From Theristus sp. LFF4_11 (taxonomy: Eukaryota > Nematoda > Chromadorea > Monhysterida > Xyalidae), in NCBI GenBank assembly GCA_030248135.1, contig JASANC010001075.1, positions 1 to 64,000 on the forward strand: a DNA stretch of 64,000 nucleotides, given 5' to 3'. Positions 26,876-38,735 of the stretch are shown here, piece after piece. Position numbers and translations under genes: made by a program. The notes below the pieces were generated by a model that was not told the DNA's origin, ran no database searches, and saw nothing but the letters and a program-made list of their open reading frames with translations. How positions within the stretch are numbered: position 1 is the stretch's first letter; every line of letters starts with the position of its first letter.

Positions 26876-27948
26876 ATGGAAGCGATTGCTGGTGGGAGCG
26901 CTGGCAGTGAGGGTGTTGGGCAAAACGCGGACGCACGCAGGATGCTCGCACTGTTTGGTGACCCGTTCCGCAAGGTGGACGATGCTCAAACGGACCACGC
27001 AACGGCGAAAACGGACGATTTTGTGTACAGGCCGAGCGAGTTTGTGCTGCTGATCGACAAAATGATCGGCACTGCGAAGGCGCAGCGCGAATGGAAAACA
27101 GGCAAGAATGCGTGCTGTTTTTTTAAAAATTAGTTTTGTTGTAATTTTTTTTCTCGGAGCCTTCAGGTATCATAGTTGAACATCTTGGATCTTGGCCCGC
27201 GTTCCTCCACCGGTTGCAAAAAAGCGAAGGCACGCACAAATTTACTGATCGTACAGGCGTAGTCCATAGCAATGCTGCAGTCAGCCGCAATGACAATGCA
27301 GCGCTGCAGACCATGCAATATTACATCAGCGCGCGTGCGTGCTTGTGTGTGACTGCAGCATCACTGTGTCATAATAACAGGTGTCAGACTGTGACTTTAC
27401 CACACGTATTGTTGCAAGTGGCCAGCCAATCAGCTGCCAGTAGCCACTGAGCACGCAGTGCACAACGTGTGCACGTCGCTGTGTGCATTGCAGCAGTGCT
27501 GGTGCCCCGTTCGCCGTTCGTCGGTGCGGCACCGTCGCGCGAGGAGCAGCTGGTGCACGCGGCCATGGAGCACTGCGCGTTCAAGGGCTGCATCGCCGGC
27601 GTGCTCGGTGTCGGTCTCGGCGCCGCCTTCGGCCTGTTCACGGCCAGCGTCGACCCGCAGTACTCGATGGTCGAGCCGGCCCAGACGATCAGCGTGCGCC
27701 AGACGCTGCGTGAGATGGGCGCCCGCATGTCGCAGTACGCGCGCAACTTCGGCCTCATCGGTCTGATGTTCGCGTCGACCGAGTGCTGCGTCGAGACGCT
27801 GCGCGCGCGCGACGACTGGCGCAACTCCGTCTATTCGGGCGCCTTCGTCGGCGGCGCGCTCGGCTTCCGCGCCGGTGCGAAGGGCGCCATTTTCGGTGGA
27901 CTCAGTTTCGCGGTGTTCTCGGCCGTGCTCGACTATTATCTGCGGTGA
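26876..27948 (+). CDS. TIMM22: Mitochondrial inner-membrane translocase subunit Tim22
   Basis: Channel-forming subunit of the carrier translocase in the inner mitochondrial membrane. Exon 1 is 26876-27101 and exon 2 is 27494-27948, about 226 residues. The conserved core lies in exon 2: MEHCAFKGCIAGVLGVGLGA, FGLFTAS, ARNFGLIGLMFASTECC, DDWRNSVYSG, GALGFRAGAKG and the terminal LDYYLR. The two cysteines that pair in the human protein (ESCAFK and CTEC) are both present. Exon 2 keeps frame only if the intron is GC..AG (ACAG|GCAAGA). The N-terminal region is poorly conserved, as usual. Exon 2 is conspicuously GC-rich with G/C-ending codons. AATAAA is at 28068-28073. Confidence 0.95.
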
Positions 27949-30900
27949 TGTTCGTGATGCGAGTCGCTGATTGTTGTGGCAGTCGTGTTTGTCTCCAGTC
28001 TGCTTTCAAGTCATTTCTTTAGTTGTTACGAAGGCACGCTGTTGCACTTTTTTCACATACGTTCAAAAATAAACTCCAATCGGTTATCGGTTGCGAACGG
28101 GTTGCTGTGTCCATATTATGACAGTGCTTACTGCGCTGCATTCACATGCTTGCACGTTAGCAGCACACAGACAGAACACTGTGCGAGAAATGATCCCACT
28201 GGGGCCATTTTGGCCGCTAGTCGCAGTCAGATTTTAGGAGCAACAGGAGCTTTCTGTCCATTACTTGATTAGACTTGGTCTACATTCTGTTACTTTTGCA
28301 AGACTGTTCTCAATTCAACTGTCAACAGCGGCATCTCAAAACTGGGATGAAATGTGTAATTTAAAATTGATTGCTCTTGTTTTTCACCTTTTTTCGGACT
28401 GCTTTTTTTAGCAGAATAATTTAGCTGAACTCCATCTGTTCTCGAGCGTCAAAGAAATGTCATGGTGTGTGTTTGTTTTGTATTTTGATGATGAACCCAG
28501 CGCAGCAGTTCGGTGCTGTCACACGCATCAATGCGCCACTGTTTGCCTTCATAATTTGACTTGCACAGTCACACTCTCAAAGCAGCCCAGTACAGCTGTG
28601 TTCCCGTGTTTTTCAGTGATATTGATCTGTGTTTTCCCATATTGTATGTTCTGTTTTTTTCAAGCGTATAGCGTGAAATTTGTTCGTGCGCCAGATTGAA
28701 AACCTGTGGTAACCATAATTTACCGGGGGGGTACAATTCCGGCCCGCTAATTCCGGCCTGAAGAATTCCGGCCCGCTCATTCCGGCCCGAAGAATTCCGG
28801 CCCGAAGAATTCCGGCCCGGAGAATTCCGGCCCGGAGAATTTTCGCCAGCACGAACAATATTAAACCACACGAAGTGATTTTGGTAATGAAATAATAAAA
28901 TAAAAATATCGATGTTCACATGTTACAGTGTATTTTCAATGATCTTCGTCCTGTTTGTTTTTTTGGAAAGTGAAACCTTTTGGGGAAAAAACTACAACTA
29001 AATTTTTAAATTTTTTTATCATGAACAGGATTTGTGACTCTTTTACCTTATCAAAAAGGCTTGGCTTAGGATTAGGAACCTACAACAAGTCACTGCAAGC
29101 AAGTTCTAAACAAAAATAAAAAAATCACTTAATTTATTTTCCAAAAATCACTTCGTGTGGTTTAATATTGTTCTTGCTGGCGAAAATTCTCCGGGCCGGA
29201 ATTCTCCGGGCCGGAATTCTTCGGGCCGGAATTCTTCTGGCCGGAATGAGCGGGCCGGAATTCTACGGGCCGGAATTTCGCGGGCCGGAATAGTACACGA
29301 GCCTAATTTACCACTATTACCACAGAGCGCACCTGTTTTGTTACCTCGCGTCGTGCAGCAAATTGTAGCTGAAAAGTCAGGTACATGTTGTGGTAAAAAT
29401 GCTCACAGCGCCATACCACGGGTGCCACCGAGTGTTTTCAAGTGTGCGTTCCGTGTTCCATAATCACTGTTTTTCGTCGAGTGCGTTGTATTTGGTGCGC
29501 TCGCTTGTCGCTTGTTTCCACACGGCTGCACACAGCAAATCCTGTTACAAATCATGTTACGTTTGTGTGTTTTCAGCAGTTATGCACACACACAGACGCA
29601 CAGTTGTCAGCAAATTCAAAGGCTTGTTTGCGTTACAATTGTACTTTCATTACAACTCTCTTACTATATTTTTGAGCTTTTTATCTCTGTGGCATATGTT
29701 TGTTAACGAACTTTTAATTGAGAGTTCGTACATAATCGGAAGGGGGGGGACGGAGGATTTACATGAATCACTTAAAGGAACATAACATTCATTTCAATTT
29801 TGTTTCAACTGTTCTGCTTTCTGTTCTGAATTTCAACATTCATTGCTCAATATTCTCAAACTCAAGCTGTTCGTTCAGTCAGAGGCTGCCAAGGAGACGC
29901 AGGCAAATCTTCAGTTTGCTTTTGTTCGATTTTGCTCCGCGAACGCACAGCATTCTCGGCAGTGACTGTAATTGCATTTCTTTTAGGATGCAAACAGAAA
30001 ATTCAGTTCCCATGAAATGAAACTGCTGCTGGGAATTATTGATGTGAAGGCAAACGCTGCTCTTCATGTTTGTTTATATCGAAAGTTCACGGTTTCTTTT
30101 CTCACCATACCAAATTCTCTTTTGTATATTCATTCTTCTTTCTATTTCAAATGTTATGGTGCATTTAAAATTAAAACAAGCATTTTGTTTGATGCACCTC
30201 AGTACAAAAAAAATGCAAAATTCTCGAGCGTGAAACTTGATCTCACTCCGAAGCCTTCAAACGGTTACTTTTGTCCATGTTTACTGAGTTCCATGGTATT
30301 ATCATTGTGGAATAGATAAAAGAATGATCGAAATAAAAAATTCAGCATAATAGTGTCTGTTTATTTGTTCTGTTCGTTATCGGTTTTTTTTGTCTGGCTG
30401 TTTTTCACGTTTCTGGAACCCTTGCTTAAAAATGCAGAACCATGTTTAATGTGAACCATGAAAATACCATGTTTATTTGACATTTTTAGTTGCTTTATAT
30501 TCTATTCGAGAAAAACTGAGTCGAAAACTGTCTTGATGGCATGTTTACAATTGAATTTGGCAAAGATATGCGGCACCGAAGTGCGTAATTGCATTTTTTG
30601 CTGGCTGCACACTGTGTGTTGCTATTTTTGTAATTTTGCATTCAATAGGAATGTCTCATACTTATATCTGCCTCCAGCTTCTTGCCATCATATTCATGTC
30701 GAACCACAAGGGTGTGACAGTTGCGTTCTTGTCACGCTTTGACAGTTTTTTCCAAAAACTCCTGCACGGCTTGTGCATGTGGCAAGATCTGCACTCATGT
30801 CATGATGACATGCTAATTTTGAGATTCCAGACCGCACGTATTCATGCTTGACTTCATATTATTCAGCTTACTGTATGTACGCTGTCAGTAGTCAGCTAAC

Positions 30901-31512
30901 ACGAGCTACGCAGCTAATAGGGTGTGGCACTTATCACTCCCTCCCGTGTGTGTCGTCGTCCTGTCGTGTATGTTTGACTGACAGTACTCAGTATCTGAGT
31001 GACAGCTTCAAAAAATAAAAGTAACTTTCTTCCCGAGACCTTTTTGATTGAAAAAAAGGGATTTTGAAACTAATCAATTTATTATTTATCAAAGTCCGTA
31101 GTAATCCACACTTCCAAATCTTACCCCGATGTGCAGCGACAACCGTGTGCCGTGTCAACACACCAGAATCATTATTTAATGCCGATTGCAAGTTGGAAAA
31201 CGTGTATTTCGATGCCAGTGGGTGTTTGTCGTTCACATGGTGACATCCGTTGACAAGCGACGCACGCATTCTGTGCACTCTGCAGTTATGGGGGGCGCGT
31301 AATGATGTAAGGCTATGCCGGAACTTACGGTTGTTATTAGACCGATACTGATATTAGACTTTGACACTCGCTGTTCAGTTGAGTTCGTTTAGCAATCGAT
31401 AATAGGAGCCAAAGTTTCAAACTTGTCATTGGTTGGCCGATTGCACCCGAAAATAAACATGTAAAAACTCACAACAAGAATACAATGCAAGCGTGAGCTG
31501 GCCCTTTCAACA
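27949..31512. other. Spacer between TIM22 and the MOLO1-like gene
   Basis: No confident gene on either strand. It contains the TIM22 3' end, the Foldback-like element at 28725-29303, and otherwise AT-rich sequence with short chance open frames. Confidence 0.5.
28725..29303. mobile_element. Foldback-like element with GGCCGGAATTC arm repeats and 9-bp target duplication
   Basis: The left arm (28725-28882) and right arm (29147-29303) are inverted copies. The outer part of each is about seven tandem copies of a ~17-bp unit, GAATTCCGGCCCG and variants. The inner part is unique and shared (ACGAACAATATTAAACCACA and its complement). A 9-bp sequence, TAATTTACC, flanks both ends (28716-28724 and 29304-29312). 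Arms of short tandem repeats with 9-bp duplications are the Drosophila Foldback and MULE pattern. The 264-bp loop has no coding frame. A half copy lies at 5180-5270. Confidence 0.85.
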
Positions 31513-33840
31513 ATGTGTCTTGTGACGTTTTTCAAGACACTGTTGTTTGGGGTGCTAATTTGGACTAATGTGCTTGCAATCTGCGTTGCAACATCAACGG
31601 AAGGCAAAATGGTGCATTCAAAACGAGGCTCGCAAAGTCACCAAATGCGTCACCATCAACGCCGAACACTCGAGATCACTGGGGTGCATCAGCAGAAACG
31701 GTAAAAAGCTGGAGTTGTTGCTTGATTCATTGGCTACTGCAGAATAATGCACCATGGTGGTTCGTTGATTGGTCAAATACTGCCAACAGTATTAGTTGCC
31801 GGCGAAAGTTTCGTGAGAATTTTCGTTTGTGGGAGTTCTCAGTGAACGGTATTTCACGTCTTTTTTTCTCCAGGTACACTCAGCAACAGCAGCCAACGGG
31901 ACACTGGAGTTTACGGGCCATGAAGACCCCATGCGATATGCCATCCATTGACCGGCCGACCTTTCAGGAGAACTGCCTCGAGTTTGTGATTTTCTGTTCT
32001 CTTCTGCTTCATGGTGATTTTGCTTTTTTTGTTAAAGCATGCTAAAGACCGTTCTATGGTAATGAAACTCTTTATAAACGAGTTGGCTAGCCATTTGAAG
32101 CTGCAGTCAGAGGACTTTTTGATTAGGTTGACTGAAAAAATGTGGCTGCCAAAATAAAACGCGAACTTAGTACCATCTTATTAGGTTTAGTCTCTGGGTT
32201 TCTTAAATTAGTATCTTATGTACGTGAAAGTGGTGACCATTTTTATTAGCCAAAAGCGTCTCTGACAGCATGCGGTAGTCAACTTGGTAACCACATAAGC
32301 AGGCAACCCGCGTTTTCTCAGTGATGCCGTGAGGCGCGTGGTCGTGTGATCGTGTGATTGTTTATCATTGCAGATTCTACCGACGCCGGTGGCTGTGTGC
32401 CGAGCCAGACACGCGTTTCTACGAGAAACTGAAAATGTCGCACGTGCTGCACCTGGAGAAGGTGATCGGCGGGCTGTTTGCGTACTGCCACTTTGACTCG
32501 TTGCTTGACAACGCCCGCCCGACGCCAATCGGAGATGACGAAATAAAGCAGCAGTTTGACGAGGAGCTCGCACGAAACAAGGCCGAACACATGCAGCACG
32601 GCGAGGACAGGAGCAACAGGTGGTCACGCACCGCACTCAGAAACCGCACTGTGTCACGCAACACGGCCGAGTCACCCGACCTGTTTTGCGGGTCGTTTGC
32701 TAGCAGCTACAAAAAATGCGTGAAACGTTGCTTACTAGCTTGTGGCTTTCTTCAGGGCAGGGCAGCTGATTTGGCTGTTTTGAGTTGGGGACTAGCACCA
32801 TATGGTCTCGCAAAACCCCTACGTGGCTGCGTTGATTCGTCGAAGTACACCAGCATCGAATTTACTATTTATTTGCTCTACAGAAATCGTATATTCGATA
32901 TGATGAACGATCTGATGATGCAACCGAGACTGATGATCAGACCAATCAACATGCGACCAACGATTGGAATCACACTGATCAATGAATTCCATTTCAACCC
33001 TGTGCCCGGTCGGTTTTGCTCCGTCATACCGAGGGCTATCTATAGTTTCTCTCACTGAAGATGTGAATGTCGCTGATTATAAACAGAGAACACCGCACTG
33101 GTGAATTGCGTTCTCTCACGCATAGTCGACATGTCAACTGTGCATTGTTGATTGTAGCGAAGTGCTTCTGCGCTCGCTTTCCAGAGCCGAACGAGTGTCA
33201 GACGCTCGCATGGTCGCCGCTGCCGGATCGTGCTGGCAGCTATCCGACGCGCGAGGCGCTCGAGAACGACGGCAGCCGCCTGATGGAGTACTACGCGAAC
33301 GTGACGCGTGCCCGGTGGTCGTACACGAATCGCTCGGCCACACAGACCTGCGAGACGGACATCGCCATACTCGTCGTGAAACTGAACGACAAGCCGAAAT
33401 ACAGCGGGCACACGGAGATGGAGCGGCCGCTGACGAAGAAGACGTTCCTCGGGGCGCCCTGGATCATGGTCGCGTACTCGGACAACACGCCCTACGGCGG
33501 CGAGATCATGCGCCAGAACGTGTCGTCGTTGCTGCTGCGTCTGAACAGCAACCGCACACTGCCGCTGCACGACAAGCTGCATCTGCTGCTCGCGAGAATG
33601 GCCGAGGTGCTGCACTACTCGCGGCCGGTCAACGAACGCATGGAGTACACGATACCGCCGTGGGCGATCTACACGTTCGTTGGGTGTCTCGTGGTGTCGG
33701 CGCTCGCTGCGACCGTTGGCACCTGGATCAACAGCAAGTCAAGACAGAGGTACAATGCCACGCACGCTGATATGTGCGACCGCTCTCTGAAACACCCGCA
33801 GCGTTTGCTGTCTATCCAAAATGACCTTTCAGCTAAATGA
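31513..33840 (+). CDS. Secreted-type single-pass membrane protein, possibly MOLO1/TPM-domain family
   Basis: Proposed exons: 31513-31700, 31874-31985, 32374-32619, 32884-33008 and 33158-33840, about 450 residues. It begins with a signal peptide (MCLVTFFKTLLFGVLIWTNV), continues with a Cys-containing ectodomain, and has one C-terminal transmembrane helix (AIYTFVGCLVVSALAATVG) and a ~40-residue tail. The order RRRWLCAEPDTRF, TIGITLINEF, YYANVTRARWSY and CETDIAILVVKLND recalls the MOLO1 family (nematode levamisole-receptor modulators with a TPM-phosphatase-like fold). That resemblance is weak and is inference. Several NxS/T sites lie in the ectodomain. The junction between exons 2 and 3 does not keep phase as drawn, so a mini-exon or another splice site is missing. 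The last exon is GC-rich. AATAAA is at 33982-33987. Confidence 0.6.
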
Positions 33841-35960
33841 AAGGGAAAAGTAATCAACTCAGTTTCTAAAAATGTTGATATGCTGAAGTATGACATAATT
33901 TAGGGAACAAAATAACGACTTCGTTTTCAGTGTTGTCCGTCAACTGTAACAATCACACGACCTTTGAAGAAGGGGTGAATAATAAAAGTATATTATAGAA
34001 TGTCAATTTGGTAAATGGAAAAAGAAAGCATCATAGTAACTCAATAGATAATGTGCTTTAGTGGACATTAGGTTATGCGTGCGTACATGTGTTTAGTGGG
34101 CCATAAATTGTAGACAAATGATTTTGCGAAATTTCAACCTTTAAAAACTTTTTTTTAAATCCTTTAAAATTATTTGTTGTGAGCGATAGAAGTATTTCTC
34201 TGTGCCATGAACATAAAATTTTGTGTTTCAAAAGAAGGTGCCAATTTCTGAATGTGTCAGTCTTATATATTTGCAGACCATCTGCGTCGAGCGTCAGCCA
34301 GCCGTCAGCCAACCGCAAATGGGGTGCCGGCTTCTCCGGTGGCGTTTGGGCGTCTTGACATCTGCCCTTTGAGATTTATTTTATTGTTTATCACTTTGAT
34401 GTTCTTGTCTGTGTTCTTTTTTGCCAAAACTTTGAAAACAACTGTGGTGTATGATGTTGTTTTGTTGCCCAAAACTGAATTGTTATTTTTCCAACATTTT
34501 CCTGATAAATCTCTATTTGCGTTTATCGGGATTTTGAACCACTTTTTTCAACAGATTTTGCGCTTTCTCACTGACAAAAAGCAAAGAAGACTCGGTTGTG
34601 CATTTTGCAGCCCCTTCTTTTCATGCGGACACACTATTAGCGCTTGGTTTTCAATAAATCCTTTACAAACGCACTGTTTTACGGACTGATTGAAAAGTGG
34701 GACCACCCAAAATTCTGCAAAATACCACTTGTCCAACAATTTGCCAGAGGCGGTTTTCTTGATTGAATATAAACATAAACACGCACGCCAGATGTTACAT
34801 ACGACTGAAACCTGACGTGAATCATTCGGAATCATTGGAATTTGCTCATTTTTTGTTTGTGGTTTGCAGTCGTTCCACCAATCGGTGATCGCAACTCAAG
34901 TACAGCCAATACAGCCAATCAGAAATCTGGCCTTGATACAAACTAGTTCACACTTTTTTCTATTGCTGAATGTCTGTATATTTCTAGGGCTCTTTACCAG
35001 CACTTGGTCTTCACTCGTCAGTTTTGTGAATTCTAAAGTGATTGTTTTTTCCTGTTCAGAACATTGAGAGCTTTAAGCTACGGTGCGGCCCGCTGATTCG
35101 TTCATTTCATCCAATTTGGACTTCGAATTTTTGGACTTCGAAAACGCGTCGACACGATCCAATTTGGAGAACTCTCATGAGAAACTTTGGCATATCGATT
35201 CGTGGGGGTACGCTCTTGCGAATCCAAAAACTTTGTGACGTTTTTCAAATTTAACTTTTCCTAAGTTAGTGGTATGGTACGATTGATGCTGCAATAAACA
35301 GGCTCGGAAGGGCCGACTAAAAATAGAATTTCTATTTTCGCCAGAATACGTACGAATACAAATGTTATATGCGATATGGAATCTTCCACCTGACGCTAAA
35401 TCTGTTTTATCGTCTTGAATCTTGCATCTGCAATGCTTCAGTCGATCAGAAGCTGGATATAAAAAGGAGAATCCGCTTACGCTTACAGTCTATCTCGCTA
35501 ATATATGCAACTCGCTGATTGGTCGGCTCCTCACGCTCCGCACCCCTGGGAACGGGATTCAGAAAATAACATGTTTTTTTGTTGTTCAGCGGTTTGTTTT
35601 CATTTTTTTTCATGCCGAAAAAATTCTAAATCAAAAACTACAAAATTCCAAACGTTTGAATTGGTAAAAAATTAGTAAACTGAAGTTTTTTTGGTTGATT
35701 GACGGCGACGACGTCGTCGAGAATTTTTGCTTTCAAACGTACCGCTGGCCGCTGCTGCGTGTTCAAAACAAATTTAAAACAAACAAACAAAATAACAAAA
35801 CTTGCTTCCAACGATTTCGACGGTTTTCATCCCGCTTTTAACAATTGATTCATTGGGTGCGCCATGTCCATTCATTGTTGTTCAAAGATTGTTCACATTG
35901 TCAATAAATACTGTCACCTGCTGCGTTCTTCTTCTCTGTGCTTCGGACACACAGTAGCGG

Positions 35961-36069
35961 AGGGGGGCTTTTTGGAAAAAAAAAAGGGAAAAAAAATTTT
36001 TTGATTTTTGTTTGGTTGTTTTTTTTTTTTTTTGGGAAAAAAAATTTTTTGGGGGGGGGGGGGGGGGGC
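35961..36069. repeat. Extreme A/T/G homopolymer tract
   Basis: Runs of A, T and G of 8 to about 20 bases are packed together, ending in about 20 consecutive G. The motif GGGAAAAAAAATTTTTTG recurs twice within it. It may be real low-complexity DNA or an assembly artefact. Confidence 0.7.
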
Positions 36070-38536
36070 AGTGAGTTGTTTTTATTTGGCTGTAGTCTTT
36101 TTTTGTTTTAGTCGCTTAGTCCTCATGAAAAGATCAGCGTGATCCTGTTTTCAGTTGTTTATTTGAAACAAACAATGCTCGATTATCACAGTGATGCAGC
36201 ATTACAAATCCTGTTTTCCAGTTTTCGTCGTTTTGGCTCAGGCAATTTGTCAAGTTGTTTTGCTGGTGTTTGAGAAGACAAATGTATGACATCAAAACAA
36301 TGTTCCAGTGCTAAATTTGTTACTCGTTTTGCAAAAATCTGTGAGGGTGAACATATTCAAAAAAACTTTTGAATTGCTGTCATTTTCTATGAACTGAAAC
36401 TTCAAACACTGTAATAAATTACCATATTCTTTTTGGTGATGGTTTTTTTTGCTTATGGACCAACTTTTTTTACGCAACTTTGAAAAATGACAGTGTTCAA
36501 GTGTTTTTTTTTTTGCGTTCAGAATGCGTTAAATTCTTTAAACAGCTTTAAAGCAATTTATTTTTATTGCTTGTGTATTTATCTTGTGTGAAACAATTTT
36601 CCAGAACAAAGCTCTGTCTTATTTACTTTCGTTTGCCTTCTCCAGGCAAACCAAACCGTTATAAAGCAACACACTGCTAAAAGCTCAGACTGTGTTACCG
36701 TTGGTTTCTTGCAATTTACGTCCAAGAAAAACTTAAAAAGTTCTCTTTGACAGTTCGCAATTGCGCTTATCCAAAAATGGGCGCGATAAAAAAAGTAAGT
36801 TTTGCGTGCGAAAATTGTTTGCGCTGACGAGCATGTTGCTCAAAACAGCCGTTGCAACTAAAACTGTGCTATTTTTGAGTCCCATTGTTAACAAAATAAC
36901 CAATCCACAGTGTGATATCTTTGGACTTACATATGTGTATATATTGTACAATAATTCAACATGTGAGTGGAAGCTGAGAAGGAACCGTGTATCACGCGAA
37001 AAGCAATTGTCAAGCTCTGTTTTTATAGCTACATGTAGGTGCCTACTGTAGTTTGTGAGCGTAACCGATGGCTGGGCTGCGCCAAAACACTTTTTGAACG
37101 ATTAGGTACATGCACGGAATGTGCATAAAAATGACGCGATTTGTGCATTTTAGGATACCAGAGCTCGATTGTGGTCTTGTTTTGCCATTGTTGGAGCAGT
37201 TGTCAATCTTGAAAATGTTGAGCAAACCAAACACACAAAACTTGTGGGTTGACTGCATTCAATTGAGCGCCAATGGTTGGCTGTGCCTTCGATTGGATCG
37301 CCCATGAGTGCGAGCAAAAAAAAATTATTTACTTCGTTCTGACAATTTCATTAACAAACTTTAGTTTGAAAGGAGTTGCAGCATTTGCACCAACAATAGC
37401 AACTTCCGTTTTTTCACTGTTTTATGCTCATACATTTTTATGTGCTTTGGTTTTATGGTACAGCGACGTAAATAATTTGAGTTTAGTGGTAGTGGCCATA
37501 GTGCAGTTTGTGCGTTCGCAATCTCTTGCAAGTTACGGCATGCACTGAATTTGCGGTACTTCGTTATGCCACGGGGCCTAAAGCACACACGTATCCGCAC
37601 GTACACACGTTTGCATGCTTCATCTGCACCCCTGATTACTGCCGAGGCCTCATAAAAGCACATCCATCGAATGGCCCAATATCGCGGTGCTGCGCTTGGC
37701 CAACGCTTTCAATCCTCGCGCCAAACTGAAGTTATTTCTCATTTCACTCGCATCTTTTCTGCGGCGCCGATGTATATTTTTTATGAGCCCCTCCTCTAGC
37801 TTTTCATTGTCCTATCGTTTTTTGTTTAGCGTGAACCGCGCATAACACGGTGAACGTTATTAGTTGCGGCAGATTTGCAGTTTGCCGCAACGCGCCAACA
37901 TTCGACGTCAAATGCTCCAAAGGCTCATCACCAGTATTCCCAGACAGTTTCATCCTGCACGCCACGCCCACGTGCATTTGCGGAAACGCTGAACAAGCGA
38001 ACAAAACGTCGTTTGCGAGTGTTTTGAAGTCATTTCAAGAAACGTCAACACATTAGAACAATACGGTGACACACCGAAGGCGTTTGCAGGCGAAATCGTG
38101 TCGCTATCGAGCTATCACTGATAATCCATACTACTCACTGTATACTCGCAGTGCAATGCCTGTCATCTTTTTTTTCGGATGTGACCATGATTACTTTGGA
38201 CGGGCTGAGCATAAGACGGACACGACGAATAACATAAAATGAATGAAAGTCGCCAAATAAGAGGCTTCTTGCGTCGCCGAATGCACTTCGCCACGCTCAT
38301 TCCTCTTATTTTTTGTAAGACGATATGGCATGAGATGCTGAGAAGCCACGTGTTTTCTGTTTGTTTTCTTGCACGCCGCGTACAGTAAAAAGGTACCAGT
38401 TTTGTCGGTAATTTTTCAAACTAATTCAGTTAAACCGGTCGAATAAAAAGCACAGTTGATTGGCTGTTTCCGCTGCGGTGAGTGGACTTTTTGTCTTTCT
38501 ATACTTATAATACAGCCGAATAAATATGACAGTTCT

Positions 38537-38735
38537 TGTCTTCTCAATCAAGGCGAGATTAGTCTTAGACTAGGAGTTGCCTTTCTCACAGATGCCAAGA
38601 TATTTGCCAGCCGTGTGTGCAATTGATAAACAATAATCAGAATAGCACGAATAACCACTTAATGTTAAGAAACACGTCAAATTTGACACACAATTGGGTT
38701 TCTGAACGTCTTTTCTTTTATTCAAATTTTGCGCG
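38537..38735 (+). repeat. Dispersed ~190-bp repeat, copy 2 of 2
   Basis: Same-strand partner of 13859-14050, sharing GACTAGGAGTTG, AGATATTTGCCA, AGAATAGCACGA, AACACGTCAAATTTGAC and TTGGGTTTCTGAACGTC in the same order. Both copies lie in non-coding spacers. Confidence 0.7.

Noticed and set aside
27458..28022. Arg-rich and Ala-rich alternative frames over TIM22 exon 2
   Set aside because: GC-rich sequence opens several frames, but only one carries the Tim22 signature to the LDYYLR stop.
33052..33615. 187-residue minus-strand frame opposite the MOLO1-like last exon
   Set aside because: Antisense shadow of a GC-rich exon. The plus strand has the transmembrane helix, splice phase and poly(A) signal.
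34271..34689. Frame with one hydrophobic stretch after a TTTGCAG acceptor
   Set aside because: Composition after the first 40 residues looks like translated AT-rich DNA. No upstream exon fits and no family is recognised.
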